Of a stretch of DNA of 64,000 nucleotides, positions 21,401-34,100 are shown piece after piece (the stretch's first letter is position 1; the number at the start of each line of letters is the position of its first letter). The notes beneath the pieces are model-generated. The model was not told where the DNA came from. It saw only the letters and a program-made list of their open reading frames with translations, and searched no databases. Position numbers and translations under genes: made by a program. The stretch is from Erythrophleum ivorense (Eukaryota > Streptophyta > Magnoliopsida > Fabales > Fabaceae), in assembly GCA_026724425.1 (NCBI GenBank), contig JAIUCV010000001.1, positions 3,358,001 through 3,422,000 on the forward strand, in the 5' to 3' direction.

Positions 21401-22859
21401 CGAGCTGTTTCATTTACTGTTATTTTTGCCCCTTCATATCTGGGTACAATTTGCTTGTTTGAGAGAAAATTATTAAACGGTAATTTTAGAATGGAATAAG
21501 TGCCTATTTCTGAACACTTCAGAGACTCAGTATACTTTATGAAGGTATTTAGGCAGTTCAGAATTCAAATGTTGGAATGCATTTGCTGGTTTCTGGAAAT
21601 GCTATAGATGCAAACCTATATTTTATTCATTAGACTGAAGACACTGTCCCTTCTTGATCTATTTTTCAGGAAGGACGTTATGAGTACAAGTACATTGTTG
21701 ATGGGGAATGGACATGCAATAAGTATGAGCTAGTGACCTCTCCCAACAAAGATGGCCATGTCAATAATTTTCTGCAAGTAAGGTTTTAAAATTTAATTTT
21801 CTAGCTCAGAAATGAAAATTCAACTGATGGATCCAGAACTGATATGCACACAATTTTTGACATCTTTGAATCCAGAGAGATGCTGGAAGTTACTCTCTAT
21901 TTTTTTTTCCTCCTCCATACATTCACCTCCTCTAAAGTTTTGAAAACCTACACTTAAAACTCTTTCTAGTTTCTATTATACGGAAACCACCCATCTATTA
22001 GTATAATTGTTAACAGAGCTTATACGTTATTTTTCCTCCTTGAAAACTCTGAAGAGTCTAATTTAATGCAACGCTGTACACAAACCATCAAAAGGCTAAG
22101 TTAATGTTCATGAGAACTTAAAGAAAAGGGAGGTTAATATGATATTTTCAAAACTAGAGGGGTGCTTTTAGGTTTTATAAACTTCAGGGGAGTTTCTAGT
22201 ATAAATTGAAACCAGAGGGGGTTTGAGTGTAGTTAAGATTCCAGGGGAGGTGAATGGAATTAACTTTTATTGTATTTTTTGGGAACCAGGAAACTCTTTT
22301 ATTGTAAAAGGAGGACAGCATTTGTATGAGTACTTTGTTCAAGCATAAAACACAATGGGTCACAAGATGTACTGTTGAAGATCCTGTTAACCTTTTAAGC
22401 CTCACCTCACGGTGGGGGTTTTTGTAGAACATGGCATTATTTCACCATGTTGGCTTTAACGGAGTTCACTAGAGAAATTCTTCGGTAGATGAAGTCTTAG
22501 TAAAATTGGTGGATCAAACTAATCATAAGCGAATATATAAGTATAGTAATATACTTTTTAGTAAGATTTACCTTTTACATGTTTATTTATGATTAGTTTG
22601 ATCTATTAATTTTTTTTAAAAAACTGGATCTACGTAAGAATTTGTCTCCACTATACATTTTTAGGCATGAAAAGTTTGTGCAGTGCTTCTCAATTATGGA
22701 TTTCATTTTCTTATCCTCCATGAACAGGTCCTTGACGATACAAGCAGTGTTAATGCCTTCCTAAGGAAGAAGCTGACTGGTGATGATCCTGATCTCACAA
22801 AGGATGAACGGCTGAGAATAAGACAGTTTCTTGAGGCTTGTCCTGATGAAGAACAATGA
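12467..22859 (+). CDS. SEX4: Phosphoglucan phosphatase, SEX4 type (chloroplastic; 13 exons, 408 aa)
   Basis: Inferred exons: 12467-12492, 12595-12808, 13449-13554, 13878-13954, 14045-14121, 14252-14332, 15476-15608, 16939-16998, 17636-17692, 18885-18980, 20901-20960, 21670-21777, 22728-22859. All introns are GT-AG and the phases join without a stop. SEX4 removes phosphate from starch glucans in the plastid, so that amylases can proceed in transitory starch breakdown. Residues 1 to about 90 look like a transit peptide, starting MNCLQNLP as in Arabidopsis. The dual-specificity phosphatase domain (about 115-275) has the signature HCTAGLGRA with catalytic Cys227, an upstream Asp loop (RDFDAFD), and Cys159 at the place of the redox-partner Cys known in Arabidopsis. 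The C-terminal CBM48-type domain (about 280-365) shows GWGQ, WVLKRELP and YKYIVDGEW. The C-terminal tail also matches the family. The 26-base first exon and 102-base first intron are inferred from two in-frame stops between MNCLQNLP and the rest of the transit peptide, and are the least certain part. Confidence 0.92.
14333..16938 (+). other. Long introns 6 and 7 of the SEX4-like gene
   Basis: These two introns (14333-15475 and 15609-16938) hold no gene that I can support. The open frames at 14481-14849 and 15251-15472 have no recognisable motif and lie in AT/T-rich intron sequence. A stretch around 15880-16120 has the look of an old retroelement fragment, but no termini could be found. Confidence 0.5.
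19558..19720 (+). mobile_element. SINE-like insertion in intron 10 of the SEX4-like gene
   Basis: The block is less AT-rich than the intron around it. It begins with GGAGTGGTTCAAGTGGTAAG, which resembles the Pol III A box found at the 5' end of tRNA-derived plant SINEs, and ends at a T-run followed by a long G-run. A convincing B box and target-site duplication were not found, so the call is tentative. Confidence 0.35.
22472..22648. mobile_element. MITE with about 60-bp terminal inverted repeats in the last SEX4 intron
   Basis: The ends GAGAAATTC... and ...GAATTTGTCTC are inverted repeats; homology between the two ends continues inward for about 60 bases, including GGATCAAACTAATCATAA and its mirror. 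The element is flanked on both sides by CACTA (22467-22471 and 22649-22653), a candidate 5-bp target-site duplication. It is about 177 bp long and non-coding, and its superfamily is not decided. Confidence 0.65.
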
Positions 22860-25800
22860 ACCATGAGGTCACTTGGCTTGTTGATATGTATAGAAGATTT
22901 ACATATATAAATTATCCCATGAAGGATGAATTTGAACTTCCTTTTTTGCTTTTTTTTTTTTCCGGGGGGGGGGGGGGGGGTGTCTTCAAATCATGAATTT
23001 GAACATGAGACAAAAGCTTTCCGTTATTGTTTTGCTGCAATAGACAGAGACCGAGCCAAGGTCTCGTTAGGTTTATTTTTTAGTAGACTCATTTAACATC
23101 TTTATTTTTAGTAGATTTGATCTATTAAAGTAGACATGTGTATGTGTGTGTGTAGATTAAATTTATTTGTTATCATTTAAAAGTAGAAAAGGCTCATCCA
23201 ACTAATGACACGTAATCATGTTAAAAGTTGAAGTTAAATTTTAATCCTCAATGAAAACCAAAAACACTAAATTTTAGTCCATCCTTTTTTTTATGATAAA
23301 AATAATAGTAAAGATAGATTTTTCTAATATTACAAGTTAAGATATTAACACCATGCATTTGATATATATATATATATATATATTGGTTTATGTTTATATT
23401 TGTTAAGAGTATGACACTGATGTGCTTTTGATGTTAAAAAAATTCAAATTCATGTAACTAGGTCCTGCCCTCTGAGATGCATGGGAATTTCAAAAATGAT
23501 ATGGGGATCTTACAAAAAAAACTCAAGAAAAAAAAATGAGTGAAGAATAAATATTTAGATATATATTGTGTATGTACGGATATTTAATAATGATACAGTT
23601 GGTAGAAATTGTACTGTTTATAAGCTGCATGGTAATTTTCTCCAATTTTTATATAATTTATTGATTGATATGAGTGATGTAAATCTTTATTATCCTTGTA
23701 GTTTTGTGGACCCCATCACTGAAAGGGACAAGGATCTTTTGGAAAGGTTAGGGGGAAAAAGATAAATGAAAGTAGTGTCCAGTAGAATTTACCTGTTGTC
23801 TTTATTTTACATCTAAATACCTTTACAATCACTATAAAAGACCCCGAATGCAAAATAAAAACGGCAAAAAAGTTCAAGCAGCGATTTGTTGGGTTTCTTT
23901 TCTTTTTCACATTTAGTGTAGTGAGATATTGATCAGCTTGGTTTGAGAATATAAAATCAAATCAAATTCAAAGTGATTAGTTTTGAGCGATTTGGTTTGA
24001 ATTTAACTTTTGGATTTATTTTAATTTTGGTCTAATTATTTATCTTAAGACTCTTTTTTTTAATAATTTAAGTCCAAATACAATCACATAAGGGCACAAT
24101 AAATTTTCTAACAACAGGTGCATTGGGCCAATCAAAAGAGTACTATTAAAAAATATTAAGCTAATTCGTTGACTATAAACTATGAAGAGTGATGAAACAA
24201 GTAATAACATTATATATTTATAATATATATTTATATATTTGGCATTTACATCTCTTGTTTAAAATATATACAACATATAAATTTTAAGAAATTTAATTTG
24301 ATTGTTTAAATATTTTATGAATAAGATTAAAATTACTTAGAAAAATAAAAATTTTCACATACTAAATCACCGATGATAAAAAAATGATTTTAATTTGTAT
24401 AAAATATGAAAATAATTCAATAAAAATTTATAAATATGTAAAAATTAAGTCTCTTTTTTTTTAATCAAAGGATTGATAATACTAATATTTGGCTGACTAA
24501 ATGATGTGCTTAATTAAACGGAGGGAAAAAATAAAAAATAAAATAAAATTATTTATATGTTTACTGTGAGATTCTTCAATAATTATACAACATGTGAAGT
24601 ATTATTATTTTTTTGAAATCCAATAATATAATGCTAAGTTGTAAAAAAAAATATCTCAAATTGTAATATTTTTATTAAAAAAAAGCTTTATAACAAACAT
24701 TTAAAAAATATAATTAAATTTTTTATAAAAATTATCTAATATTAATATTCCCTTCAAGAATGCTGCTAATAGGGTTGTATGGGTTAGAATTCCAACAAAA
24801 GGGGTTGAAGTGGGCTAAACTGATAGGACTATTTTTTTGGAAGATTGAGTTTTTTTTAATAGATAAATTTCCTGGTTTTTTACTCTAATTTCATAATTAT
24901 TCCAATGATAATTTTAAAATAAATATGATGAGAAAAAAATAGAACTATGTTTAACTTGAATTATTTTTAAAACATTTTTGGCTGTTTGTTATTAATTAGT
25001 TCTCTCTTGGCATAGCAATTAAAATGAGTTTAGATCTTTTATAATTACAAAATTAACTGGATATAATATAATCAGAGAAAGATAAGTAGAAAAGACGGCA
25101 TATGTGAAAGAGAGAAAATAAATTTCATACAAACTCTTATTTTCTTATATTATTTTTTCTTTATTTGAATTCTCTATTTAGCAACTTCTCTATTCAATCA
25201 TGCTCGTTTTATTTGGATGATTCAAATTTAAATTTGTTTATAATTTTTTAATTTTAATTATTATTTTTTTAAGTTAGTCTTCAGATGTAAACAATTTAGA
25301 TGAAATGGATATAACTAGAATAAAAAGTTAGTTAGATACAGAATTCAAATTCATTTTCTTTCCAAATGCATGATTGAATAACTATAAATGATCCAATTTC
25401 AATTAAAACTCTTTTGTGGGACCCTAGGCTATTACACCATCGTGAACAACCAGTCCATTTTCACCTATATAATAAATAGCAATCAATTAAATATTTTATT
25501 ATGTAAAATAATTTTCATCAATTTAGATATGCAAATAATATCACAATGTTCCTGATTAAAACATTTGGCAACAATAAATATGTAAACAAATAATTGATTT
25601 TTTTTTGGTTGTAGAAATATGTTGTATATCTTTTTTTTTAATACATATTGTATATGTTGAATTTATCATTAGAATACAAAAATAATAATAAATAAAAATA
25701 AAATTTTACGAGTTTGATGCTTATAATAAAAACATTTACTTAAATAATAAATTTTGTGAGATATTTATTCTGCAATGTAACTTTAATTTGATTCAGTATA

Positions 25801-27980
25801 CCTTAACCCAAGATTAGTTCGCGTATACGTTTTTAAATTGTTAAATAAGATAATCTTTATGCTTGTTTTAGACCATGCTCAAATTTATTTGAAACTAGTT
25901 ACGTTGAAGTTCGAGTCCAAATTTTTTATTAAGCCCAAAAAAAAAAACTCAAACTCCTGTTTTCATATAATGATACAACTAGCATGTCTCTTCTTTTTAT
26001 ACCTCTTCAACAAATTTCATTGAATTATAGAGTAAATTATATAATTTTTTTTAAAATTTTTTTAAAATTATACAAATAGTTTTTATTTTTTAAAATAAAA
26101 TAAAATTTAATTTAATTTAATTTTTTAACTAAAACATTTTCCATTAAATATAATTTTTTGACTTACAATAATTAATTTTAAGTATAATTTTGTCTTTGAG
26201 CCATACATTTTCTTATTATCAAATCTATTCTCTTGACTTATTAGATTTGGAGGAAGATATTTTACTTAAAAAAATATGTAATTAGATTAGTAAAAAGTAT
26301 TTTAGTTAAAAAAAAAAGAGTCTAAATGAGTACCATGTTGCACAGTTTTTAGAATGTCCCAATAAATTTGAACATTTAAATTTTATTTTTTCAATTCTTT
26401 TGATACTAAAAAATGCAAAACATAGGATAAAAACCATATTCTAATTGTCAACTTTAAAAAAACAACAACAACAAAATCTGGTCATTCAAATTTGATCTTG
26501 ATGACCTAGAGCCCGCATAACATGTAGTGATAAGCACCAAATATGGATTTTAAAAAAATTTTAAAAAAAATAAAAATGTAGTATAATTTTTTATTTTTTA
26601 AAAAGAAAGTACATATTTTAAATAAAAAAAGTCTATATAATTTTAATAAAATTAATAAAAAAGTCAAACTTATAATATTGGCAGGTGGATCTGGTCTTTG
26701 CTTAATTGGAGGTGCGCACCTCTAATTAAGGGTGTTTTTTATTTAATAATAATTATTATTATTTTCATGAAAGCTTTGGATCTCAAATGACGAGGGATTT
26801 TTATTTTATTTTATTATTACATCACTTTCAGTGACGATCTTTACTAGATAGAGGTCCAAGCTTCTGTAGTTCAGTCATCCATAAATCCATGAGGAAATAT
26901 CAAGACAAGAAAACAAAGCGCATATATATATATATATATATATAATGTAACTGAATTTATATTTTAATTTCTAAAAAATTATAATCAATTTGAGTTTTGC
27001 CTTGAAATAAAAAGTGTAATTTAGTAATCAGTTATTTTATTTAAATTCAATTTAGTTTTTTGTTACTTAAAAACTTAGTTGATTACAAAATTTTAAAAAA
27101 TTCAAATCTTAATTTGGACAGTATTACAATTTTTTTAAAGATAAAATTCAGATCAATAATTTTTTTTTGAAGATGGACACTTAGCATATAAATAACATTA
27201 AACTTTGTTTAAATGTAATTATTATTTAGTTAAAATATAGTTCTTTTTGAAAACTTAGCTTTAATTACAATAAATATGAATTAATCGATAACATTTATTT
27301 AAGAAAAAGAGCATATAATCCAATGTATATTTAATAATAATATCTGTTTATGGACACCTATATTTAGGAGTCTATCCCTTCTTTTCTAAACATAAATGGT
27401 AGATTAGATAGAATGGGACTTATCTTACACCGTAATTTCTCTTAGTTTTCCTTTTTTTTTGGGACAAGAAAGAAAATTTATTGTATTGGTATTTTTCCAA
27501 AAATTGTTTTGGGAATTGGACCGTTGAACAAACAAAACATAAGCGCGTTTACGTCACTATCTTAGGACTCTTCACAGCTCATTGTATTCATCAAGGTGGG
27601 CCCTACACAAAATCGGCAGATTGTGCCAAACATTTTATAGATAAAAAATAAAATATTTTATACGTGAAAAACTAGAAATAAAAATAAAAAATAATTATTA
27701 TATTTTTATTTTTAAAAATTTTTAAAAATTTTTTATATTATAAACTCTAAACTGCATAAATCATCTATAGTGCATATAGCACAGTTATCCTGCCTTCGAT
27801 TTCGTGTTTTTCTTCTCTGAATTCCATTTTCTTTATTTTTTTTTATTTTTTTTATTCACTCCAGTATATCTTTGTAACATAAAAAGACAACTGTTATTAA
27901 ATAATAATTATGAAAATATAATAAATATTTTTATTAAATATGTCCTCAAAAGTTCGGTATTTAAAAAAGAATTAAATTAA
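22860..27980. other. AT-rich intergenic DNA between SEX4-like and glycosyltransferase genes
   Basis: A 17-base G-run lies at 22964-22980, AT dinucleotide repeats at about 23360-23382 and 26922-26944, and a short palindrome at 26701-26730. Degenerate AT-rich stretches at about 26030-26110 and 26540-26670 resemble the arms of the foldback at 11814-12218. No gene was recognised; the small open frames have no motif. Confidence 0.5.
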
Positions 27981-28004
27981 GAAAAACAAAAAACAGAATC
28001 AGAA

Positions 28005-28184
28005 GAGAGAGAGAGAGTGGCTTCGTTCACTTGGCGTCCATATTCACGTTGACAAACTCGGCCCTCGGCGAGGCCAAGGCCATTGCCAACTCTCCCACTA
28101 CCTCCCCTTCCTCCTTCATCTTCTTCTCCCAATTCCCATTCTCTGTGAACTCTTCCCTCACTTTCTCTGGAAAATTCCTCCCTC
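28005..28184 (+). promoter_or_regulatory. 5' leader of the glycosyltransferase gene
   Basis: This C/T-rich, ATG-free leader begins near a short GA repeat at 28005-28018. It is markedly less AT-rich than the upstream DNA. No clear TATA box was found. The open frame at 28031-28228 has no ATG and is not taken as coding. Confidence 0.45.
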
Positions 28185-31100
28185 ATGCCTATTTCCCGCA
28201 ACTCATCTCTCTCTCTCGAGATCGATGATAATAATGCTGGTGGGAATGGCGGTGCTGGTAATGACGTTGGCTTCCATTCGATCCGTGATCGCTTCCTCCT
28301 TAAGCGGAATCCTACTCACTATCGTGACCGGCCCAGGGCCTCCTCCGATCGCCAATTGCCCAGAACCAGCCGATCTCACCTTAACACTCGCTTCAATCGG
28401 AAGGGGCTGCTTTGGTTTTTCCCTCTTAAAGGGAAGTCGGGTTTCTACGTTATGATCATCTTCGTGTTGTTCATGTTTGCTTTGGCGTCCATGGTATTGC
28501 AGAGCTCGATTACGTCAGTGTTCAGACAAGGCAGCGACCGTGGAAGGCTATTACGGCAAAATTTGAAGTTCGGGACTACGTTGAAGTTCGTGCCTGGAAG
28601 GGTGTCGCAGAGGTTTATGGTTGGAGAGGGGCTTGATCGGGTGCGGTTGCAGCCAAGAATTGGTGTTAGAGCACCAAGACTAGCTCTCGTAAGTCTTTTG
28701 ATATTCCGAACGTGTGCGTTCTTTATTTCTTACATTCTTGCTTAGTGTAATGGAAATGTTTTTCAAGTATTCATGGCAATGGCAAGTGGTTGTGGAACCT
28801 AGGTAGTCGGCTACATTTATTTATGCTAAACAGAATCGAAGTGGTCCTGTGGAAATTGAATGTTAATAATCGAAAATATCTATGGCCTAAATATATTCCC
28901 GAGCAGATTTGTGCTAGAAAAATTTGAGTACATTTACGTTATGAAATAAAATTTTTAGGATGCTATACGTTGAATTAATTAAAATGCTAGTTTTCTATAA
29001 GTTTATGAGAAGGCGAATAACGAATACTTGGACTGAATCAAAACCTATTGAGTAATTGTATGCAACTTAATTAGAAATGGAAAACTTTGCAGGCTTACTG
29101 TCATAGATGATTTTGAAGATATGTGTCACAGAGTGAAGTACGGATGGTAAATAAAGATGTCTTCTTTCCTTTAAATGGAACTGGCATCATTTGCAAGACT
29201 TTTGCCTGCATGTTTGAAGGTAGACATGCTATAGTCTTGAGTATTGCTCAAATTTTGTGGAGATATTCAATTTTAACAGAGGAATTTTTTAAAATCATTT
29301 TTAAAAGGGGGTTGAAGAGTTTAATAGACTTTGTTTATATAGGCATGTGATAAAAGTGCTTCTTCCTTAGTTTTCATTTAACTAACTATAGAAACTAAAA
29401 AGAATTTTATTTTATAGGTGCTGAACTTAATGTATGGAAACTTTGATCTAATGTTAATTTAAGATAGAAGTCGGGGTTTTGATCATGCAGGACAAAGGGG
29501 CTAATTATGTTTTAATTTTTTATTTTTATGTAGTTTCATAGTTATCATCTTTTGGAGATTTCATTGGGTCCCACGTTCTATTATGTAATTTTATGGAAAT
29601 TGTGGCTGTACCAGAGTCCTATTAGGACACTACATGGGTTAGGACATAGGACCAAAACCGCCAGTGTAGTCAATTTTTTGTTATCATAAATTAGCTATGT
29701 AAACCTTTGTTCTTCACTGCTGTTTTATTTTTTTACAAAAAAAAAAAAAAAAAGAGAAGAAACCATGCAGCTTTTACTTCAGATAAGAATCACTGTCTAA
29801 GAATTTTGATAGTTATTTAATTATTGGTTCAATCTTGAATTGTCAAAGCATAAAAAGAAAGGCTTCTAGTTTTTATGCATATTACAACTAGCTCAGTCTT
29901 ATAAATTGCAACTTCATATTTCTTGCACTTTGAGTTAAAAAATTCTGCGAGGATTTATGTTGTAATTTGTCACTCCATAGACACAGCCATAAGAACTTGT
30001 TCTGTTAAATGGTTTTTGTCACTCATTGCTTGTGGTAAATCTGCTAATTTGAGCAAAGATTAAGAGTTGTATTTCTACTGAGTAGAGTTCCTTGGCTGAT
30101 TAGGTTGAAAATAAGATAAAATAGTGACCATGAAATGTACTATGTTTGATTGTTATTGTTAATTTTTATTCGTTGCCTTTTTCTTGGGAAGTAATCTGAA
30201 CATGTCAGTAATTAGAATGAGATGTTGTTCATACTTGGAGTCAAACCTAATCCTCCTTATTCTTATAAAATTTAGCTTTTTCAATCTATTCCCATTTATT
30301 ACTCAAACAGAAATTGAACTGTTGGGTTGGAACAACTAGTGGAGGTAGGTTGCATATCCATAATATAATGGTTGCAAGTGTTGTATTTATTTATTATTTG
30401 CATTAGAAGTTCCAAAGAGGTACAACCTATGAGCACTTGAAATTCTAATGGGGTCTACTTGGAAGTAGGTTTACAGCACAGTATCGTCAAAAGAAAAGAC
30501 TTGTCCGCATATGGTTTGTGGCTTCAGGTTCTCATACGTATCTGGCTCAAATTTTATAAGAAGCTGAGGCTATTAATGTTGTTCATTGAAAATTTAATTA
30601 AAGATCCATGACCAACTGTGTTAAATATTAAGTTTAAGCCAGTCCCTACTTACCTGAATTAGCTTTTTATTACTTAATTTTCAAATTTTAGGGCCAATTA
30701 CATTATCAAAAAATTATGAATAAACAAGTTACTAGTAAGTTTAGAGCTCTTAATTGAGTTGCCAAGCATCCCCATAGTTCAGTAGTATCATTCATTGTTG
30801 TTGTCTGCACTTAAAGCATCTTGATTAATTTCTCTATGCCCTTAGATTTATTATGGGATATGGTGTTATTTCTGGCCTCCCTTGCTCATCATTTTTTTAA
30901 AAGGAGTGCTCTGAATGACAGATATTTACAGGGTTTGGGAAGCTTTAATTCATGTTTAAGACTGTTAGTGGTAGATTCTTCATTTTCTAGCCTTGTTATC
31001 TTATCATTCTCTATGATGGATGTCTTATTCTCCTCTGGCGTATCTTTCTTTCTATCTAATAAAATTTTCTTTGTCTATAAAACGTAGCATCTTGATTCAT

Positions 31101-34100
31101 TGTTTATTCATTGAATTGCTTGCACTTCGCATATTTATCAGTGCTTGTTTCATCTATGTCAGATTTTAGGTCATATGAAAAAAGATCCCCAGTCACTGAT
31201 GTTGGTTACCATAATTCAGAATCTACAGAAATTAGGTTATGTTTTTAAGGTGAGTCATTTGTATTTTCTTTATGATGTTATCTTAAAGTTTTTCACAGAA
31301 GCTGATGGTGATTTATTCAAGACAGAGACATGATATCCAAGTTATGTAAATAATTGTACACAAATCCTTGTCTGAATGAGTTACTTCTGAAATGGATTGG
31401 ATAACTTGCTCAGTTTCTACGTTTGAATTCTTACTAAGGAAAGATTTTTGAGAGGCCTATGCATTTCTTTTCCATGTTGGTTGACAGATATTTGCCGTAG
31501 GAAATGGAAATGCACGCTCAATATGGGAGAAAATAGATGGTCGTTTCTCATTTTTGGGTCCAGAGCAGCAAGGCCAGATAGATTGGTCAATGTATGTGTG
31601 AATTTTATGTAACTTACTTCTCACTTCTTATTTTCGAAAAGGTTTATCATTATGACCTCTTTTTAGTGCTATGCTCATGGTCATTTTAAGATAGTTTGAC
31701 TTAAAGATATGCAGAGGGATTGGAAAGCCTTATTGTATTGATGGTCTTTCTTCTTAAATCTACTTTGTTTTCTTTTGAACCTTTGTTTAGAGGATATCTT
31801 GTCCTCTGCTTCTGTTGTAATTTTTCTCCTCACTGAAGTATTTTTTTTTTTAAATGTTCTACTTTTCCCTTTTGATGTTAGGGTTCAAATTGTGATTACC
31901 CGCTTAATTTTTATATATTTTTTTCTTCTGGTACCACTATGCTCTTTATGAAATTATTGCTTGTTGTAACTTGACATAGATGGTTAATTTCTTTTCTTTT
32001 TTTGTTTTTTCTCCCTTACAGTTTTGAAGGTATCATTGTTGACTCTCTAGAATCAAAAGAAGCCATTTCAAGGTGGGTTTTATTTGATTCACCCTATCTA
32101 GCTCATGATGATTGTTGTTAAAATATTAGATCTCTCAGCTTGCATAGAGGAGATATGGTGGGTATTGATTTAGACCTGTAGGAGTTGAAACAGTGTTACC
32201 TTTTTACTGTATTTTAATACTGTGTTGCTGATCTTTTCAGCAAGTATTTGAAAATTCTACTATGAGCATGAGATGATTTTGATGGATGTGTTTCCTAATT
32301 AAGTTCATTTAGCAGATCATGAATAATGTTTGATGTTTCCAGATTGAACTTTTAATGTTATTCAAATTCTAAATATAAGAAAAAAAGGTGAAATATTAAC
32401 TGTCTTTTGCTTCCTTGAAAATATAATCTGTTAATTTTTTTTTCTATTTTTTTATTTTCTTATGTTGACTCTATTATTTTAAATATTTCTTGAGAGGCTT
32501 CTTGATGGAGTTATCTTCAATGACATCTTGATATATGGTTGATCTATGATAGAGGGCCCTGACATTTTTTTTTTTAAATTATTATCTAAACTTGATGGCT
32601 GGAATTCCAGTCATCTCAAATTTGCCTGCTTGTTGGTCCTTTGGCATTTTTATTCACCAGCACACACATTCTGGGAATATAGTACTTGGAAATGATTTGG
32701 GAAGGTGGATGTTTTATATGGTGGTTTAGATACTTCTCCTCTTGCTATTCAATATCTCATATTCTCAATATGGGAAATAAGTGTTCCTAGAATTTATTTG
32801 GTTCCTTTATATCATTAGGATCATTAGTGGGTTATTAATGTTTAGAAAGAATCCAATAATCTGGATTTGCAGCTGTAAACCTTCTATCTCTCTGGAGTCA
32901 CAGGATGTGATGCATCTCTTTGAAGTTTTAGATGCTGTGTTTAGTGAGTTTTATATTTGTGCAGCCTTATGCAGGCGCCTTTTTGTTCAGTACCACTGAT
33001 ATGGATTATTCAAGAGGACAATCTTTCAAGTCGCCTTAAAGTTTATGAGCAAATGGGTTTGGAACATCTTGTTTCTCATTGGAGAAGTGCTTTTGGAAGA
33101 GCCAGCGTTGTTGTGTTCCCAGATTTCACTTTTCCAGTAATGTTGCCCTTAACTACACACAATTACACGAACATTAACATTACTAGAATTTGTAATTAGA
33201 CTTGTCCTGATTGTTTCTAGGTAGGTTCTCAGAATTTATTCCTTCTTTTGTCAGATGTTGTACAGTGTGCTTGACACTGGAAATTTCTTTGTGATTCCTG
33301 GATCACCGGTTGATGCGTGGGCTGCAGAAAGTTATAGTAAGACCCATTCCAACGATCAATTGAGAGAGCGTAGTGGATTTCATAAAGATGATATGCTGGT
33401 TCTGATTGTTGGGAGCTCTATCTTCTATGACGGCCTGTCTTGGGACTATGCTGTGGCAATGCATGTCATAGGGCCTCTGCTGTTAAAATATGGGAGAAAG
33501 AAGGATTCAGCTGAGTCATATAAATTTGTTTTTTTATGTGGAAATTTCACTGATGGTTACGATGATGTTTTACAGGTAGTATTTCTTTCAAATTGTGCAC
33601 CATGATTGGGAGTTTTAAGTTTTAACCACTAAATTGACAATCAAGGATGCTTTACCCACTGAACTAGTACTTTTGTCAGTACCATTTTGAAAATAGAAAC
33701 ATTGACTATGGGCTATCTAGATTGTATGACTGAAAAATGCTGTGTTCTCAATTATGTTTAGCTCACCTTTAGCATCATAAGTTAAGGTTGGACTTATTGT
33801 CCTAGAAATTGTTTACTGATCCCTTTAGCTTTTGGTGCAGGAAGTTGCTTCTCGGTTGGGACTTCCTGATGGTTCTTTAAGGCATTATGGCTTGAATGGT
33901 GATGTGAACAGTGTGTTACTGATGGCTGATATCGTTCTCTACGGTTCTGCTCAAGATGTACAGGGTTTTCCTCCATTACTGATTAGAGCAATGACTTTTG
34001 GAGTCCCTGTCATTGCACCTGATATTCCAGTCTTAAGAAAATATGTGAGTTTGGTCAAGTTCTTCCTTTCTATCATTCCTTGATTTCTGTAATCATGGTT

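Noticed and set aside
25890..25925. GTTCGAGTCC, like a tRNA B box
   Set aside because: No A box at the right distance and no acceptor stem; not a tRNA gene.
28031..28228. Open frame upstream of, and overlapping, the glycosyltransferase start
   Set aside because: It has no ATG; it is C/T-rich 5' leader sequence.
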